Shown here one piece after another: positions 1 to 11,479 of a stretch of 64,000 nucleotides of DNA. Position 1 is the first letter of the stretch. Every line of letters begins with the position of its first letter. The stretch is from Pseudeuparius sepicola (lineage: Eukaryota > Arthropoda > Insecta > Coleoptera > Anthribidae): assembly GCA_963920635.1 (NCBI GenBank), contig OY987302.1, forward strand, positions 31,409,278 through 31,473,277. Reading direction: 5' to 3'. The translations under genes and the position numbers were made by a program. The notes under the pieces were generated by a model, which was given only the letters and a program-made list of their open reading frames with translations, did not search any database and was not told the DNA's origin.

Positions 1-690
1 GAACTCGCTTTCTAGGTACAAATAGAGCCAATCCCTCGTTGATAATTCTGTAGAAATGGTGAACGACCTCATCGACGTTGTCAGAAGTGGCTATGAAGGA
101 CCAATTACTTTCATTGAAGTATCTGTTTAGTTCGGTCAAATTAGCTTTGTGAAACTGATATTTAAATACAACTTTATTGTCACGCAGGAACCTAGTCTTA
201 TTCACAGAAAAAGTTAGTAGTAAGGGAGGATGGAGGGTGTCAATTCTGGACAGAGGGAAGTCACACTCGACACAGCTAATGGATTCAAATCCATCAACAA
301 ACACCAGGTCCAGGATACGCTGGAGAGAATTAAAGACATAATTGATCTGGTTCATTTCAAGAAAGCACGTAGTCTCTATAACAGCTTCAGCAGTAGCAGG
401 TTGAACTCTAACAGGAACAACAACATCATCTTCAAGATTCCATTGGATATGTGGGAGGTTGAAATCGCCGCATATTATACATTTGCGTTTCTTGTATTTG
501 GACTTCAAATTCTCACATAAGCTGCAAAAGGCCTAGTAGCATTCTAATGGCGATGAGGGAGGAAAGTATACACAACCGATCAACAGCGAAGTGGAGCCAA
601 TCCTCAACTCGGTCCAAACGTCATCATAGTGAGACGGAGCAGGGGTCGCGATTTTCATGGCCCGAAAGGCAGCGGAAACTGCCACCAATG
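1..690 (-). pseudogene. non-LTR retrotransposon endonuclease fragment
   Basis: Read on the minus strand, this stretch encodes the second half of an apurinic-type endonuclease (EEP fold) of a jockey/CR1-like non-LTR retrotransposon. The phrase IICGDFNLPHIQW, with the catalytic GDFN, lies at about 440-485. It is followed by a region rich in SxRID and a spacer leading towards the reverse transcriptase. An in-frame stop occurs at 533-535, just before the conserved block. The coding match starts near 690, where an unrelated AT-rich segment begins, so the 5' part of ORF2 is missing. The 3' part runs off the window edge. Endonuclease assignment is by motif recognition; the clade is an inference. Confidence 0.7.
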
Positions 691-929
691 CACTAAAAAA
701 AGATATTTTTTAAATTTATTTTATCGTATTTGCAAAAAAGTCATGTTCTCAATTAAACACATAATTTTGATGGTTCCAAGGCAACACAAATAATTTTCAC
801 TCAAAATAATAAAAAAGTTATAGGGAAAAGAGTTTTTTTTTTAATTTAAAGAAAAACACGGGTCACTTTACTTTTTGAGTAGAATACTAGTGGTGGCATT
901 TGATTGTGAATAACCTTGTATATGTTATA

Positions 930-2045
930 CAGGGTGTCGTGAAATTAACCTGCCATAATTTACAAGCGGGTTCTGGGACCCAAAAAAATGAAAAAGTTTC
1001 TATAAACATGGCGTCAAAAATGCCCTAAGGGGGCTACAGCTCTCGAAATTGACACTGCTGCAAACGGTTTTTTCTAAATATTTCCAGGACGAACAAAGAT
1101 AATATTTTGAGATTTTTTTATTACCAAGGTAGAAATAGTTGATTCTTCATCATAGGCATCCCAAAGGGGAGTGAGTGTTAAGGGGTTAAAACTACCCCAA
1201 TTTTTATGTGTGCTTTTTTCACGATTGCGAAATTTTGAAATTTTAGGAAAAAGGTGCTGTTACTGAACTTGTTTACCCTGTGTCATGATTTGGCAATTCC
1301 TCTTTTTTAATAACTACTTTTACCTTCCACTTTATACAGGGGCTCCCGAAATTAGCATGCCATAATTTACCAGGGCGTTCTGCAACCCAAAAAATGAATA
1401 AAGTTCCTTTAAACATATCCTAAAAAATGTAGATATAGTTTGACATTCTTCATCATAGGCATCCCAAATTGGGGGTGTTTAGGGGTTAAAACTACCCCAA
1501 TTTTTATGTGTGCTTTTTTTCCATGATTTCCTGCGAAATTATGAAATTTTAGGGTATTCTACAAAAAAAGGTGCTCTTGATGAACTTGGATAGCATGCAC
1601 CGTTTTCAAGTAAAATCCTTTTTAAAATGTTTTACCCTGTGCCATGATTTGGCAATTCAATTTTTTAAATAGCTACTTTACCTTCCACTTTATACGGGGG
1701 GTCCCGAAATTAGCCTGCCATAATTTACTAGGGCATTCTGCGAACAAAAAAAATTAAAAAGGTTCCTTTAAATATGGCCATAAAAATGCCCCTAAAGGGG
1801 AAAAATACCCCAAAATTTTGGAGGATTCAGGATTTCTTCTCGCAGGTATATCACATACCAAGTTTGAGATTTTTATTTTTGTTAATTCTGGAAATATTTA
1901 GAAAAAACTGTTGGCAAAACTGTCCATTTCAAGGACTATAGCCCCCTTAGGAGACATTTTTGAGACCATGTTTTTAGGAACTTTTTATTTTTTGGATTGC
2001 AGAACGTCCTGGTAAATGATGGCAGGCTAATTTCAGGACACCCTC
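930..2045. mobile_element. foldback-type TIR element with internal tandem copies
   Basis: The left end reads TA then CAGGGTGTCGTGAAATTA, and the right end is its inverted, slightly decayed counterpart at about 1890-2045, ending ACACCCTC then TA. The terminal block (CCTGCCATAATTTAC, the CATGG segment, then AAGGGGGCTA) is also present as direct copies starting near 1330 and 1692. The interior is therefore a partial tandem array with a 360-400 bp spacing. The 2100-2240 segment is an inverted copy of part of the interior (1500-1620). No coding capacity was seen. TA flanks suggest a Tc1/mariner-type non-autonomous element. Confidence 0.65.
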
Positions 2046-2437
2046 TATACCTACTCTAACCTTCTTCCCAGTTTACATTGCTTACAGTTATTGGTTAATT
2101 ATTGCAGACTGAATTCTACTATGTTTGTGCCACACTGCAAACAATTTTACTCGAAAACGGTGCATGCTATCGAAGTTCAACAAGAACCCCCTTTTTTTTC
2201 TTAGAATACACTGAGATTTCATAATTTTGCAAGAAATCGTAAAAACAAGCACACACAAAAAATGAAGCACTTGTTTTTTTTTGCAATCAAAATTTGCATG
2301 AAAACCATAAAAAGAGTTTGCGTCCCTCTAAAAAAAATTGGCGTCATTTTTTACTGTCAAAGTTATTATAGATGTCATTTTTTGACAGTTGTGATCTTAA
2401 GAAAATGGAATGATATATGCTCCATTTTGAAAATTCG

Positions 2438-2644
2438 CTACAGACTGATATTGTGAACATTTCGCGGAGACAGTTCGTAGAGTTCGTGGCGTATTTGCAG
2501 CAATTATGAAGCTAACTGTGAAATTTTAGCGAATCAGCCAAGTTAATAAGGCTAAAAAAATTAAGTCACCAGTCCGTGGTCGTTCTGTCAGGTCACCTAC
2601 GAACTCTACGAATTGTCTCTGCCAAATGTTCACCATGTCTGTAG
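2438..2644. mobile_element. 207-bp MITE/hairpin
   Basis: Nearly the whole segment is an inverted repeat. CTACAGACTGATATTGTGAA at the left pairs with CACCATGTCTGTAG at the right. The arms continue through GAGACAGTTCGTAGAGTTCG versus its complement near 2598-2622. Arm length is about 50 bp with a few mismatches. No target duplication was identified with confidence and there is no coding content. Confidence 0.6.
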
Positions 2645-2849
2645 TGAATATTAAATAAGTGAACTTTTACTTAAATTCATAAGAAATAATGTAAAATAAA
2701 ATTACCAATTTATATGAAATTTTGTGCAAAATATTCTATTGGTGTAAAAAGATTATTAATAAACCCTCAAAAGGAAAAAGGAACTAAAACTTGCATTTTA
2801 CACTTCACTCCCTCATTTAATCTCCAGGGACTAGTGGGAAAAATGAAAC

Positions 2850-4262
2850 TTCAGTCTTTAAGAGTAATGGCACTGCAAATATTACAGATAAACACACGGA
2901 ATTCCGCTAGCTTTCTAGCCTATACTTTACATGGAATTAGTCCCAGGACGTCCACCAAAAATGCAAAACGAAATTTGAAACTTCAAAATCTATCTCCTCT
3001 GTTATACGTAAACTGATTTCTGTCTCAAACTGTGGCGAAAATGTAGGTCTACGATTTGTATGGACAATTTTTTTGTTTTTAATTGTAGTGTTTTAATTGT
3101 AACAAAAATACTGCCTCAAATACTCCCGAGAAAGTGAAACGCTAGCATTTTTGTAAATTTTACAAGTACTAATATATATATATTTTTAAATTGTCCATAC
3201 GAATTGTTCTTCCATCTTTTAGTTACATTTTGGTAAAAAATCAAATTTCTGGAACTGAAAATAAAAAAGTAGATAGACTTCTAGAAAAACACTGCAAAGG
3301 CGAAATCATTATGAATACACCAAATTCCCCCATGCCCCCACTCCTGCCTTCTCCTCAAGCGAGTTTCCGTAGAGGGGACACTAAATAGACAAAGATAGGT
3401 ACAATAAGTTCGCCGTCGCACTCTTGTTTCTGCTTATCATATTTTACAAGCTTTTTTATTTAATTTCACCTGTTAAGTGTGGGTCGAATCTTGCAAGCTG
3501 AATTAGAACCACTTCCTGACATCCAATTAAGCTGAAATTTTGCATACACCTTTAATTCCGGTGGCAATATGCAGAACTCAATACTGTAATACTTTCAAAA
3601 TGGCCACCGCTCCAAGATGGCGGATGATGTATTTTCTGTCAACCCCCTTAATATGGGTCTCAAATGAAAGGGCTTTAAAAGTAGAAAATGATAAAGTTAG
3701 TGACATCACACTAAATTCAATATGACCGCCGCTCTAAGACGGCGGATGATTTATTTTTTGTCAACCCCCTTAATATGGGTATCAAATGAAAGGGCTTAAA
3801 GATTAGAAAACGAAAAAGTTAGTTACATCACACTAAATTCAATATGGCCGCCGCTCCAAGATGGCGGATGATGTATTTTTTGTCAACCCCCTTAATATGG
3901 GTATCAAATGAAAGGGCTTGAATAGTAGGAAACGAAAAAGTTAGTGACATCACACTAAATTCAATATGGCTGCCGCTCCAAGATGGCGGATTACATTTTC
4001 TTTTCAACCCCCTTAATATGGGTATCAAATGAAAGGGCTTGAAGAGTAAAAAACTATAAAGTTAGTGACATCACACTAAATGCAATAAGGCCGCCGCTCG
4101 AAGATGGCGGATTAAATTTTTTTTCAACCCCCTGAAGATGGGTATCAAATGAAAGGCTTTGACGAGTACAAAATAATAAGAAAAGTGACGTCATACTAAA
4201 TCCAATATGGCGGACTAAATTACTTTACCACTCTCCTGGTATGGGAATGAAATATGTACTAA
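2850..4262 (+). repeat. dispersed repeat family K, copy 1
   Basis: This segment recurs in the same orientation at about 50645-51665. Shared landmarks in order are GGAATTCCGCTAGCTTTCTA, CCCAGGACGTCCACC, TAGAGGGGACACTAAATAGA, a block with TTCGCCGTCGCACTC, and then the 121-bp tandem units and an end near ATATGGCGGACTAAAT. Copy 1 keeps five tandem units and copy 2 keeps about one and a half. No protein similarity was recognised in either strand, and the short open frames are not conserved between copies. Its class is unknown. Confidence 0.7.
3595..4215 (+). repeat. 121-bp tandem array, about 5 units
   Basis: The phrase CCCCCTTAATATGGGTATCA recurs with starts spaced 122, 122, 121 and about 120 bp apart. 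Each unit also carries GTTAGTGACATCACACTAAA, a CG-rich pair of half palindromes (GGCCGCCGCT ... AGATGGCGG) and AATGAAAGGGCTT. Units differ by point changes and the last ones are more degenerate. The array is part of dispersed family K. Confidence 0.9.
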
Positions 4263-4371
4263 CAGATAATAAACTTTTTAAAAACAAGCTATGTTACAAC
4301 GTACTGATGATTGCCAAATAGCATGAAACACGTGTATGCGGTTACTAGTTTTTTCTTTTTGTTAACTTTGA

Positions 4372-6334
4372 GTGTTTGCCCATTATCACCTTTTCTTGTA
4401 AGTATATATTTACTTTAGAAATCGCGCGACTAGCTTTTTGATTTACAAAAATTTGTCGCAATTTGGCATTGAATTATCTTAACGAAAACCTAGACGTATT
4501 TTATTTTATTCGTTTTAGTAGATACATGGCGTATTTTATTTTATCCGTTTTAGTACATGGCTTAAATAAAAGTTTGTTTTTAAAAAGGTTTTTATCTTTT
4601 ATTTTGTATTATCTACAATAGTTATTTAGCCTAATCTTGATTGAAAGCTTCTATAGGCTGAATTTGAGGTTTCTGAAATTCTTCCGGATGGAATTCACAA
4701 GTATATAACACCATAAATACATTATTTTAAATGTTGGTTGTGTTAGTTAATGGAAAACGGTCGAAGATATGGAGATATTATATATGGGAGATGATATAGC
4801 GTGTATAAAGGAATAAATTGGCCCCATTTAGCGACTCTCTGCTAATACGACGCTAGGCATCGCGTTGCGGCACCAAGAAGTATTTTTTCCCATCAACATA
4901 CCACTTTTGTTACATCATTCAAAATCCTTTAGGGTAATTTATTCATTTACACACTGCCCTAAAAAAAGGGTAAAAACTAACAACCCCTATTATTTTTTTG
5001 CTCGAACTTTTTTGTGGGTCAATTTTACATATAACAAAAATATGATTTGTGTAGCCCTTTTATTAGGGACATAGCATTTTGAGCATCTACTGTAATATTT
5101 TTCTTTTATCCCGAAGCTGAATAATTGTTGTTACCTGATATTTTTGTTGTTTTAATGTTCAATAAAAATAATTAAATTGTTTGACGCCCGCCTATTATGA
5201 ATTTTTACTTGATTTTCTGTAATCAGGGGAATGGCATTTGTCATGAAATAATTTTTTTGAGGAAAAATATTGTGTTTTCGAGAAAAAATGTAGAGGGGAA
5301 AAAAGTTTCTTAAATAAAAGGGCTACACAAATCATATTTTTGTTGTGTTTGCCCATGTGTTGTGTTTGCCCATTATCACCTTTTCTTGTAAGTATATATT
5401 TACTTTAGAAATCGCGCGACTAGCTTTTTGATTTACAAAAATTTGTCGCAATTTGGCATTGAATTATCTTAACGAAAACCTAGACGTATTTTATTTTATT
5501 CGTTTTAGTAGATACATGGCGTATTTTATTTTATCCGTTTTAGTACATGGCTTAAATAAAAGTTTGTTTTTAAAAAGGTTTTTATCTTTTATTTTGTATT
5601 ATCTACAATAGTTATTTAGCCTAATCTTGATTGAAAGCTTCTATAGGCTGAATTTGAGGTTTCTGAAATTCTTCCGGATGGAATTCACAAGTATATAACA
5701 CCATAAATACATTATTTTAAATGTTGGTTGTGTTAGTTAATGGAAAACGGTCGAAGATATGGAGATATTATATATGGGAGATGATATAGCGTGTATAAAG
5801 GAATAAATTGGCCCCATTTAGCGACTCTCTGCTAATACGACGCTAGGCATCACGTTGCGGCACCAAGAAGTATTTTTTCCCATCAACATACCACTTTTGT
5901 TACATCATTCAAAATCCTTTAGGGTAATTTATTCATTTACACACTGCCCTAAAAAAAGGGTAAAAACTAACAACCCCTATTATTTTTTTGCTCGAACTTT
6001 TTTGTGGGTCAATTTTACATATAACAAAAATATGATTTGTGTAGCCCTTTTATTAGGGACATAGCATTTTGAGCATCTACTGTAATATTTTTCTTTTATC
6101 CCGAAGCTGAATAATTGTTGTTACCTGATATTTTTGTTGTTTTAATGTTCAATAAAAATAATTAAATTGTTTGACGCCCGCCTATTATGAATTTTTACTT
6201 GATTTTCTGTAATCAGGGGAATGGCATTTGTCATGAAATAATTTTTTTGAGGAAAAATATTGTGTTTTCGAGAAAAAATGTAGAGGGGAAAAAAGTTTCT
6301 TAAATAAAAGGGCTACACAAATCATATTTTTGTT
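4372..6334 (+). repeat. near-identical 990-bp tandem duplication
   Basis: Two head-to-tail copies, 4372-5361 and 5362-about 6334, are offset by exactly 990 bp. I found one substitution (G at about 4862 versus A at about 5852). The junction contains the short repeat GTGTTTGCCCA. A diverged third copy of the same sequence lies at 57590-58870, interrupted there by other insertions. Identical short open frames in the two copies (about 4865-5074 and 5855-6064) have no counterpart in protein families I know and are not annotated as genes. Confidence 0.9.
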
Positions 6335-6722
6335 ATACGTAAAAATGACCCACAAAAAAAATCGAGCAAAAAAATTAATAGGGGTTGTTAGTTCTTACCC
6401 TTTTTTAGGGCAGTGTGTAAATGAATAAACAACCCTAAGGCGTCTTCCAGTAAATAGATAACACATACCAAATTTCAAATTTTTAAGTAGCGCCGTTATT
6501 GAGATATAAATAAAAAAATTGGGTCACCCTGTAAACCCCAATAACTTGGCAAGGAAAGCCCAAATCGAAAAATTTTATATGAAAGACCCCCCATAAAACC
6601 ACCTGCCGAACACCCCTTTAAAGTATTTACTATACATTCTGACTCACCCTGTATAATATCTCCATATCTTTGACCGTGTTCCACCAAGGGAGGCTGGGGC
6701 TCTAAAAATGATCACCCTGTAC
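4745..6722. mobile_element. long-inverted-repeat element (family L)
   Basis: Two nested inverted repeats are visible. GGTCGAAGATATGGAGATAT at about 4755 pairs with its complement near 6655, and the right end continues to CACCCTG-TA at about 6722. Inside, the block from ACACTGCCCTAAAA through GTGTAGCCCTTTTATT (4951-5065) is inverted at 6302-6418. A better left end is preserved in the copy at 57854 (TA-CAGGGTGATCATTTTTA), so the left terminus of this copy is deleted. The 990-bp duplication lies inside this element. Confidence 0.55.
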
Positions 6723-8060
6723 TTTCTTGTAGGAAAAATCAAACTTTAAATTTTGATAAATGGTATTTTCAAGTACAGGGGCAACAAAGAGTGGCCAATA
6801 AAGTGGGGTGCCTTTTTGGCATTTGGACTGGGAAAAATTTTTAAATAAAAATTCCATATCTACCTTTTTTGACCAATCAGAGGCTCGTTTTTTGCTTCGT
6901 TGTCATGGCAACTCAAAAAAATTCCGTAAATATTCTCACTTGCTCAGGGGAGCAGGAGGTGATTACAGCTGAAAATTTCATGTCGACAAGGTACAACCAA
7001 TAAAACACAAGCATTTCTTAACATTGCTATGGCAACTTGTGTATTTTTTCGGAAATCACCCTTCCACAAGCACCTAGCTGTAAGATTAATAAGTAGTGGA
7101 AATCTCCCTCTTATACAACAATAACACCAATCACCATATGTCACCAATTTAATTGTATTTTCAAATAGTTTTGACATGAAATTTTCGTACCGAATCTCCC
7201 CCGAGCATGAATTAAAATTCCGGAAATTTTTTCATGCTCTAGGGAGATTATAAGTGAACATTTTTGACAGATGTCATTATAAAATGTGACAATAGCCGCG
7301 TTCCTTTTGCCACTTTTCTTAAGAATTCTTACTTTATCTCAGTTGGTGGCAGTTCCTTTTACAAATGAGAATGTGAGCTAACACGAAATTTTTTAAGAAA
7401 ATTCATGTACTCGAAAAATTTTTGGCAATAATTCAAGCACTAGGGCGATTACTATTGAAAATTTTATACCTAAATATAGACGTCGCGATTTTTGGGAAAA
7501 ACAGATTGAGCCAAAATTGACAAAGTTATATTTAAAATGTTTGCTCCCGGAATTGGTAGATCCGACCACAACACATCTTAGAGGCATAAAGTAGAAAAAG
7601 AAAAAAGTAATAGAAATCCAAAATACCACATAGATATAGCATAACCTACCTACCTACATACTGTGGAAATAATAATTTATTGAAACACTGTTCTACTTTG
7701 GCTGTTTAATTGATAGGAATAATAATTTCATGTCAGAAAAAATTGTAAAAAGTTATAAAAAATTTTCTTTTCAATTCAGTGCACTTATCAGAAAAACAAT
7801 TATTATTGCATACAAAATATCGAAATATACAGACAAAACTTATGTTTTTTTTTATTAATTTCTATAACCCAATTTTCTGCAAGGCACTGAAGATAAAAAC
7901 AGGGTTAGTAAATAACAAAAAAAGACTCGAAAAGATACTTTCGGAATTCGTACAAATAGGTGGGTATGTGTTTATATTTTTTCAACAATAGCACAACAAA
8001 TACACAAACCGAGTCAACAACAAAACGTCATGAAGTAGACAGGTTGCAGCCCTATTTTTT
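6723..8060. other. no gene recognised; weak interspersed repeats
   Basis: No coding region, RNA gene or complete element was recognised. Three loosely similar blocks about 240 bp apart (near 6930, 7200 and 7425) each combine a TTTTCATGCTC-like stretch, AGGGAGATTA-like sequence and GAAAATTT, which suggests an old decayed tandem or inverted repeat. The rest is AT-rich sequence with short homopolymer runs. Confidence 0.4.
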
Positions 8061-8094
8061 TCTAAGTTGATAAATAAAAATGTAATGGGTGGCC

Positions 8095-8345
8095 TAATTT
8101 CGCGGGATCACCCTGTACACCGGCGATCGGCCGACCGATTCAGCTCTCGTCTGCCTGGGGGTCCGACTCGCTCGGGTCCGAATAAACGTCGTCTGTCGTC
8201 CGACACAGCGTTCCTCGCGCTAACGGGCTGCCGGTGGGAGGGGAAGGTACGAGAGTGCGTGGTGAGGGGTGGATAGAGGAGAATATTCCTGAGATTGCAG
8301 CCGGTCGTCGCGACCGTTAATTTTAGATCTTGTCTGCGAGGTCAT
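8095..8345. promoter_or_regulatory. isolated GC-rich, CpG-containing island
   Basis: About 250 bp of sequence with many CG dinucleotides (for example GGCGATCGGCCGACCGATTC and CGGTCGTCGCGACCG) sits inside strongly AT-rich DNA. It contains several self-complementary stretches such as CGGTCGTCGCGACCG. A promoter or untranslated first exon of a host gene, or the 5' leader of a retroelement, would look like this. A TA-CACC element end (CACCCTGTA) abuts it on the left. No core promoter motif or start codon context could be fixed. Confidence 0.25.
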
Positions 8346-8752
8346 GACTCTTAAAGTGAGGTACTGAAGTGCATGTTTTAATCCCTGCAGTGCAAAAATT
8401 ATTTTTAGCATCCATTCATCATCAATTATTAACACCGTTTAATTTGTATTTTTGTTTGGTAACATCCAGCAGACACAAGATTCCATTCTGAAAAATATCT
8501 TTTTTGTACCCCATAATAACAATCAGAAATTGTTTGATTTTGAGGATATCTTGTTACTATGCCATGTCCGTAATAGCAAGCTAAATAATTGTGCCGGCAC
8601 ACTAACATGCGTAAAGTAAATTTTAAGGACATGACCATCAATAGTCCAGAAACTTTGAACTTAAATTTTATTTAAATTATGCCATTTATTACTTCACACA
8701 ATTATAATTTTTTGTTATATTGTTTAAATTAATGATTGTTTTTTTCACACAG

Positions 8753-8826
8753 TCTAAGGTGCAGGCAGCTAGTGACCTTACTCCCAAACTTCTGATTTTT
8801 GCTGGTTATGTAGGTTTGTATGTGTG
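8753..8826 (+). other. possible 74-bp exon, unidentified
   Basis: A T-rich tract ending TTTTTCACACAG precedes 74 bp that are open in one frame and end at a consensus donor, G|GTAAGAACC. The translation (25 residues: SKVQAASDLTP followed by a hydrophobic run, KLLIFAGYVGLYVW) looks like the edge of a membrane helix, but I do not recognise the family. It lies about 400 bp downstream of the GC-rich island on the same strand, so the two could be parts of one host transcript. A chance splice-like arrangement is equally possible. Confidence 0.2.
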
Positions 8827-8999
8827 GTAAGAACCTAACATACAACTAAATGTATTTGTTTTCTTTAATAATGCTTAGTTAGGAATATATTGTGTTTACT
8901 TATTTTTGTATATTGTGTTGCGCCGAGTAAGTAATTGCGCACCAGGTAAAGTGTATTTGGAGGACCTGTCAGCAGTTTGACGCACAACAGAAGTGAATT

Positions 9000-9619
9000 T
9001 GTTACAAATTGAAAATTACTTAAAAATGCTTGTCCATATTTTAAAGGCAGATTCTAAGTCACTAATTGACAAAACAGTTCCTATTAATGTGTCCCTAAAC
9101 GCTTCGTTTTCGAGATACAGTGTTAGGTAATGACAAAATATTGATTATAATATAATTTTATAATTATCAAGGGTAACCATGCAAGTAATAACACTATTTG
9201 TAGGTAACGTGTTTTTTGCCATTTATCTAAAAAATGGCCAATCCTACCAACATGAATCAAGAATACATTTGAGTACTTTATCATAATGATGAGCCAAATT
9301 TGATATACCTTGAAAGAACAAATGGTGAAAATTACAAAGTACACCCCTGTGTGTGGGTGTTCCTGTTAGTTCAAAATCTACAGAATGCACACACGTTTGT
9401 ATAAAACCAAAATCAAGAGCTGTATATCAAATTTTAAGAACATCACATAAGCTGTTTTACTGCAATTTAAAATAATCCATATTTGCACATTACTTTTTAA
9501 CACCCTGTATCTCGAAAACCAAGTATTTTCTGACACTTGTTAATTTAAACTTTTTTTTCAATTTGTGACGTAGAGAATCCGCCATTAAAATATGGCAAGC
9601 ATTTTAGTTACATCCTGTA
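9000..9619. mobile_element. foldback element, about 130-bp arms
   Basis: The left arm (about 9000-9130, containing TTTCGAGATACAGTGTT and ATGCTTGTCCATATTTTAA) is inverted at about 9490-9619 (AACACCCTGTATCTCGAAAA ... ATATGGCAAGCAT). The right end reads GTTACATCCTG followed by TA. The left terminus is worn and cannot be placed exactly. No coding sequence was recognised between the arms. Confidence 0.6.
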
Positions 9620-9726
9620 TAAGCAATATATCGGTGGTATATAAGGAATGTATCAAGAAATAGTGGAGGTAAGAACAAGTAGGTACCTCTTCACAAGGAA
9701 AATATAATTCTCAAAGCCACAATGTA

Positions 9727-9912
9727 TAGGGTGGTCAATTTTTGAATGAGCACTATTGAGAGATTTGACATCAATTTTTACAAAATTTAGCAGCCTTAGA
9801 AAATTTCTGCTAATATCATTTTAGAGCTCATTTCAAAAACTGTAAACGTGCTAATTTTCAAAAAATTCGAACCACTAGTTAGATCATTTCATTAAAAAAG
9901 TGACCACCCTGT
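9727..9912. mobile_element. 186-bp MITE
   Basis: The ends ATAGGGTGGTCAATTTTT and AAAAAAGTGACCACCCTGT are inverted copies of each other with two or three mismatches. The interior is AT-rich and non-coding. Another element end (GCAGGGTGTCCACATT) begins within a few bases on the right, so two insertions abut here. Confidence 0.65.
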
Positions 9913-10239
9913 GTGCAGGGTGTCCACATTTGGTTGTAAATGCGGGGTATCTCGGTTATTTTTAGAGATAGGGAGTTGCGGTTTTTGCAAACCATTGCTA
10001 CTTTTTTGTGAAATGAAAGATACCGTAAACAGATTTTTCATAGCCACCTTCGTTTTTAAGATACAGGGTGAAATTGAAAATTTGCGCTTTTGGGGCATAC
10101 CTCGTATCTTGGGAACGGTTAATGATAATGAAATGGCAAAAACTGTATCTTATAGACATTTTCACGAAGAATTCAGTGCCGTATTCAGTTTTTTACTAAA
10201 ATTGATAGTGTTCGATATATAGACCAAACTTATGTTTTT

Positions 10240-10317
10240 TTTTTAATGGAACACTGTATATTTTCTACTAGTTATATTCAGATTGTCGTAAGCTTTACAA
10301 AAATGTATAACACTATG
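10240..10317 (+). repeat. short dispersed repeat, inverted copy at 25806-25905
   Basis: The sequence around GGAACACTGTATATTTTCTA, then AGTTATATTCAGATTGTCGT and CTTTACAAAAATGT, is repeated in reverse complement at about 25806-25905, where it ends at TACAGGGTGTTCC. It is therefore the terminal part of one TIR family represented by solo ends in this window. Confidence 0.6.
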
Positions 10318-10319
10318 TA

Positions 10320-10440
10320 CAGTCCGACAAACGAAAGAAGTCCATCGAAAAACTCAGTCTAAGCGCCATCCGTATGTTATTAATGTGGGCATGGGCGTAA
10401 GCCTGAGTTTTTCATTGGACTTCTCTCGTTTGTCGGACTG
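10320..10440. mobile_element. 121-bp MITE with TA target duplication
   Basis: The left end CAGTCCGACAAACGAAAGAA and the right end TCTCGTTTGTCGGACTG are inverted repeats, extending about 38 bp to AAAACTCAG/CTGAGTTTTT. TA dinucleotides flank it at 10318-10319 and 10441-10442. The compact hairpin and TA duplication fit a Tc1/mariner-type MITE. This is one of the best-defined small elements in the window. Confidence 0.85.
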
Positions 10441-11080
10441 TAGTTACTGTTTATATTAGGCTTAAAATGACAACTTTCAGGAATTCAGAGTTTATACAGG
10501 GTGTTCCGGGTGTCTCGAGGAAGTATGAAGATTCAGCGCATTGAAAGTGTTTCTATTGGGCCCTCCTGCGGAGCTACGGGCCTCGAAGAGGGCCCCACGA
10601 AAGCACTTTTTCTCAAATAACTTTAGAACCATTTAACCGATCGCCCTCAAATTTTGTACACCTATACACTCAATAATACCCACCAACCACCTTTAAATGG
10701 TCCCCCCCTGGTATACAGAGTCTTGGTTTTTTAGGTGACTCATGTTGGTTTTTGCGACAAAACTTTTTTATCGGTATGGTAAGACCAAACTTTTTGAACA
10801 CCCTGTAGATCCCCAAACATTTTAAAACATTTTACCTCTCTTGCACTTTTCCCACAAAATGCACCGTTCTCACTAAAAATCGCAAAATTCAAATCTTGTC
10901 AATTTGCTCCTATTAAACACAACTAGGTCGAATAGGGCCTACTGTTTTGATGCATAAGCATCATCTGTCAAGCTGATAATTTTAATTTATAACGTGTACA
11001 TAGTTTAACATGGCTTTGGTATGCTAGTGTTGGGGTTTTGCGAATGAAATTACCGCCAGTCTGTGCTTGTTTATCAGCAA

Positions 11081-11290
11081 CGTTTTCCAAATCGAAGGAC
11101 ACCTTCTCACTGCACTTTTAGGGATGTCGAGGCAAGAGCTCGTGAAATGGGTATGTTTTTTGCTCGATAAACAGATCGTGGGCATCATATCACTGAAAGG
11201 AGAGAAGCTGCAGAAGAACACATTTTGGAGATATTAGGCGAAGAACCTACTACAAGTATACGTAAAATATCACGTCACCAATTTTTTGAG
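11081..11290 (+). pseudogene. mariner-like (DUF4817-type) transposase N-terminal relic
   Basis: The frame reads RFPNRRTPSHCTFRDVEARA, then a stop at 11168-11170, then TERREAAEEHILEILGEEPT and SIRKISRH. This is the helix-turn-helix N-terminus of the DUF4817/DDE transposases common in insects, in which a (F/Y)PNRR.P...F block is followed by the SxRxI(A/S) helix. No catalytic domain follows because the non-LTR element begins about 100-200 bp downstream. It sits inside the inverted arms of the 10.5-20.9 kb element, so it is probably the remains of that element's own transposase gene. Family assignment comes from motif memory. Confidence 0.65.
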
Positions 11291-11479
11291 GCGAATCCGC
11301 TTATGTGAAGAACAAAACAGTGGAATATTTGAGAATTTGCTTTAATTATGTAGTAGTTCTCATCGTCTGTTTTGCATTGCCATACTTTTCTTAATAAATC
11401 TTGTGAATACATTTCACGAATTTTCTTTTACTTTTAGGGAAATTGTAATACTTAGACCCTTATGCACCACACCAGTAGG

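Noticed and set aside
2088..2456. Short open frames on both strands
   Set aside because: They lie in inverted copies of a repeat (1500-1620) and are rich in poly-T and poly-A runs.
4865..6064. Two identical 69-codon open frames 990 bp apart
   Set aside because: Identity comes from the DNA duplication. The start is not ATG, the third copy at 58 kb does not keep the frame, and there is no family match.
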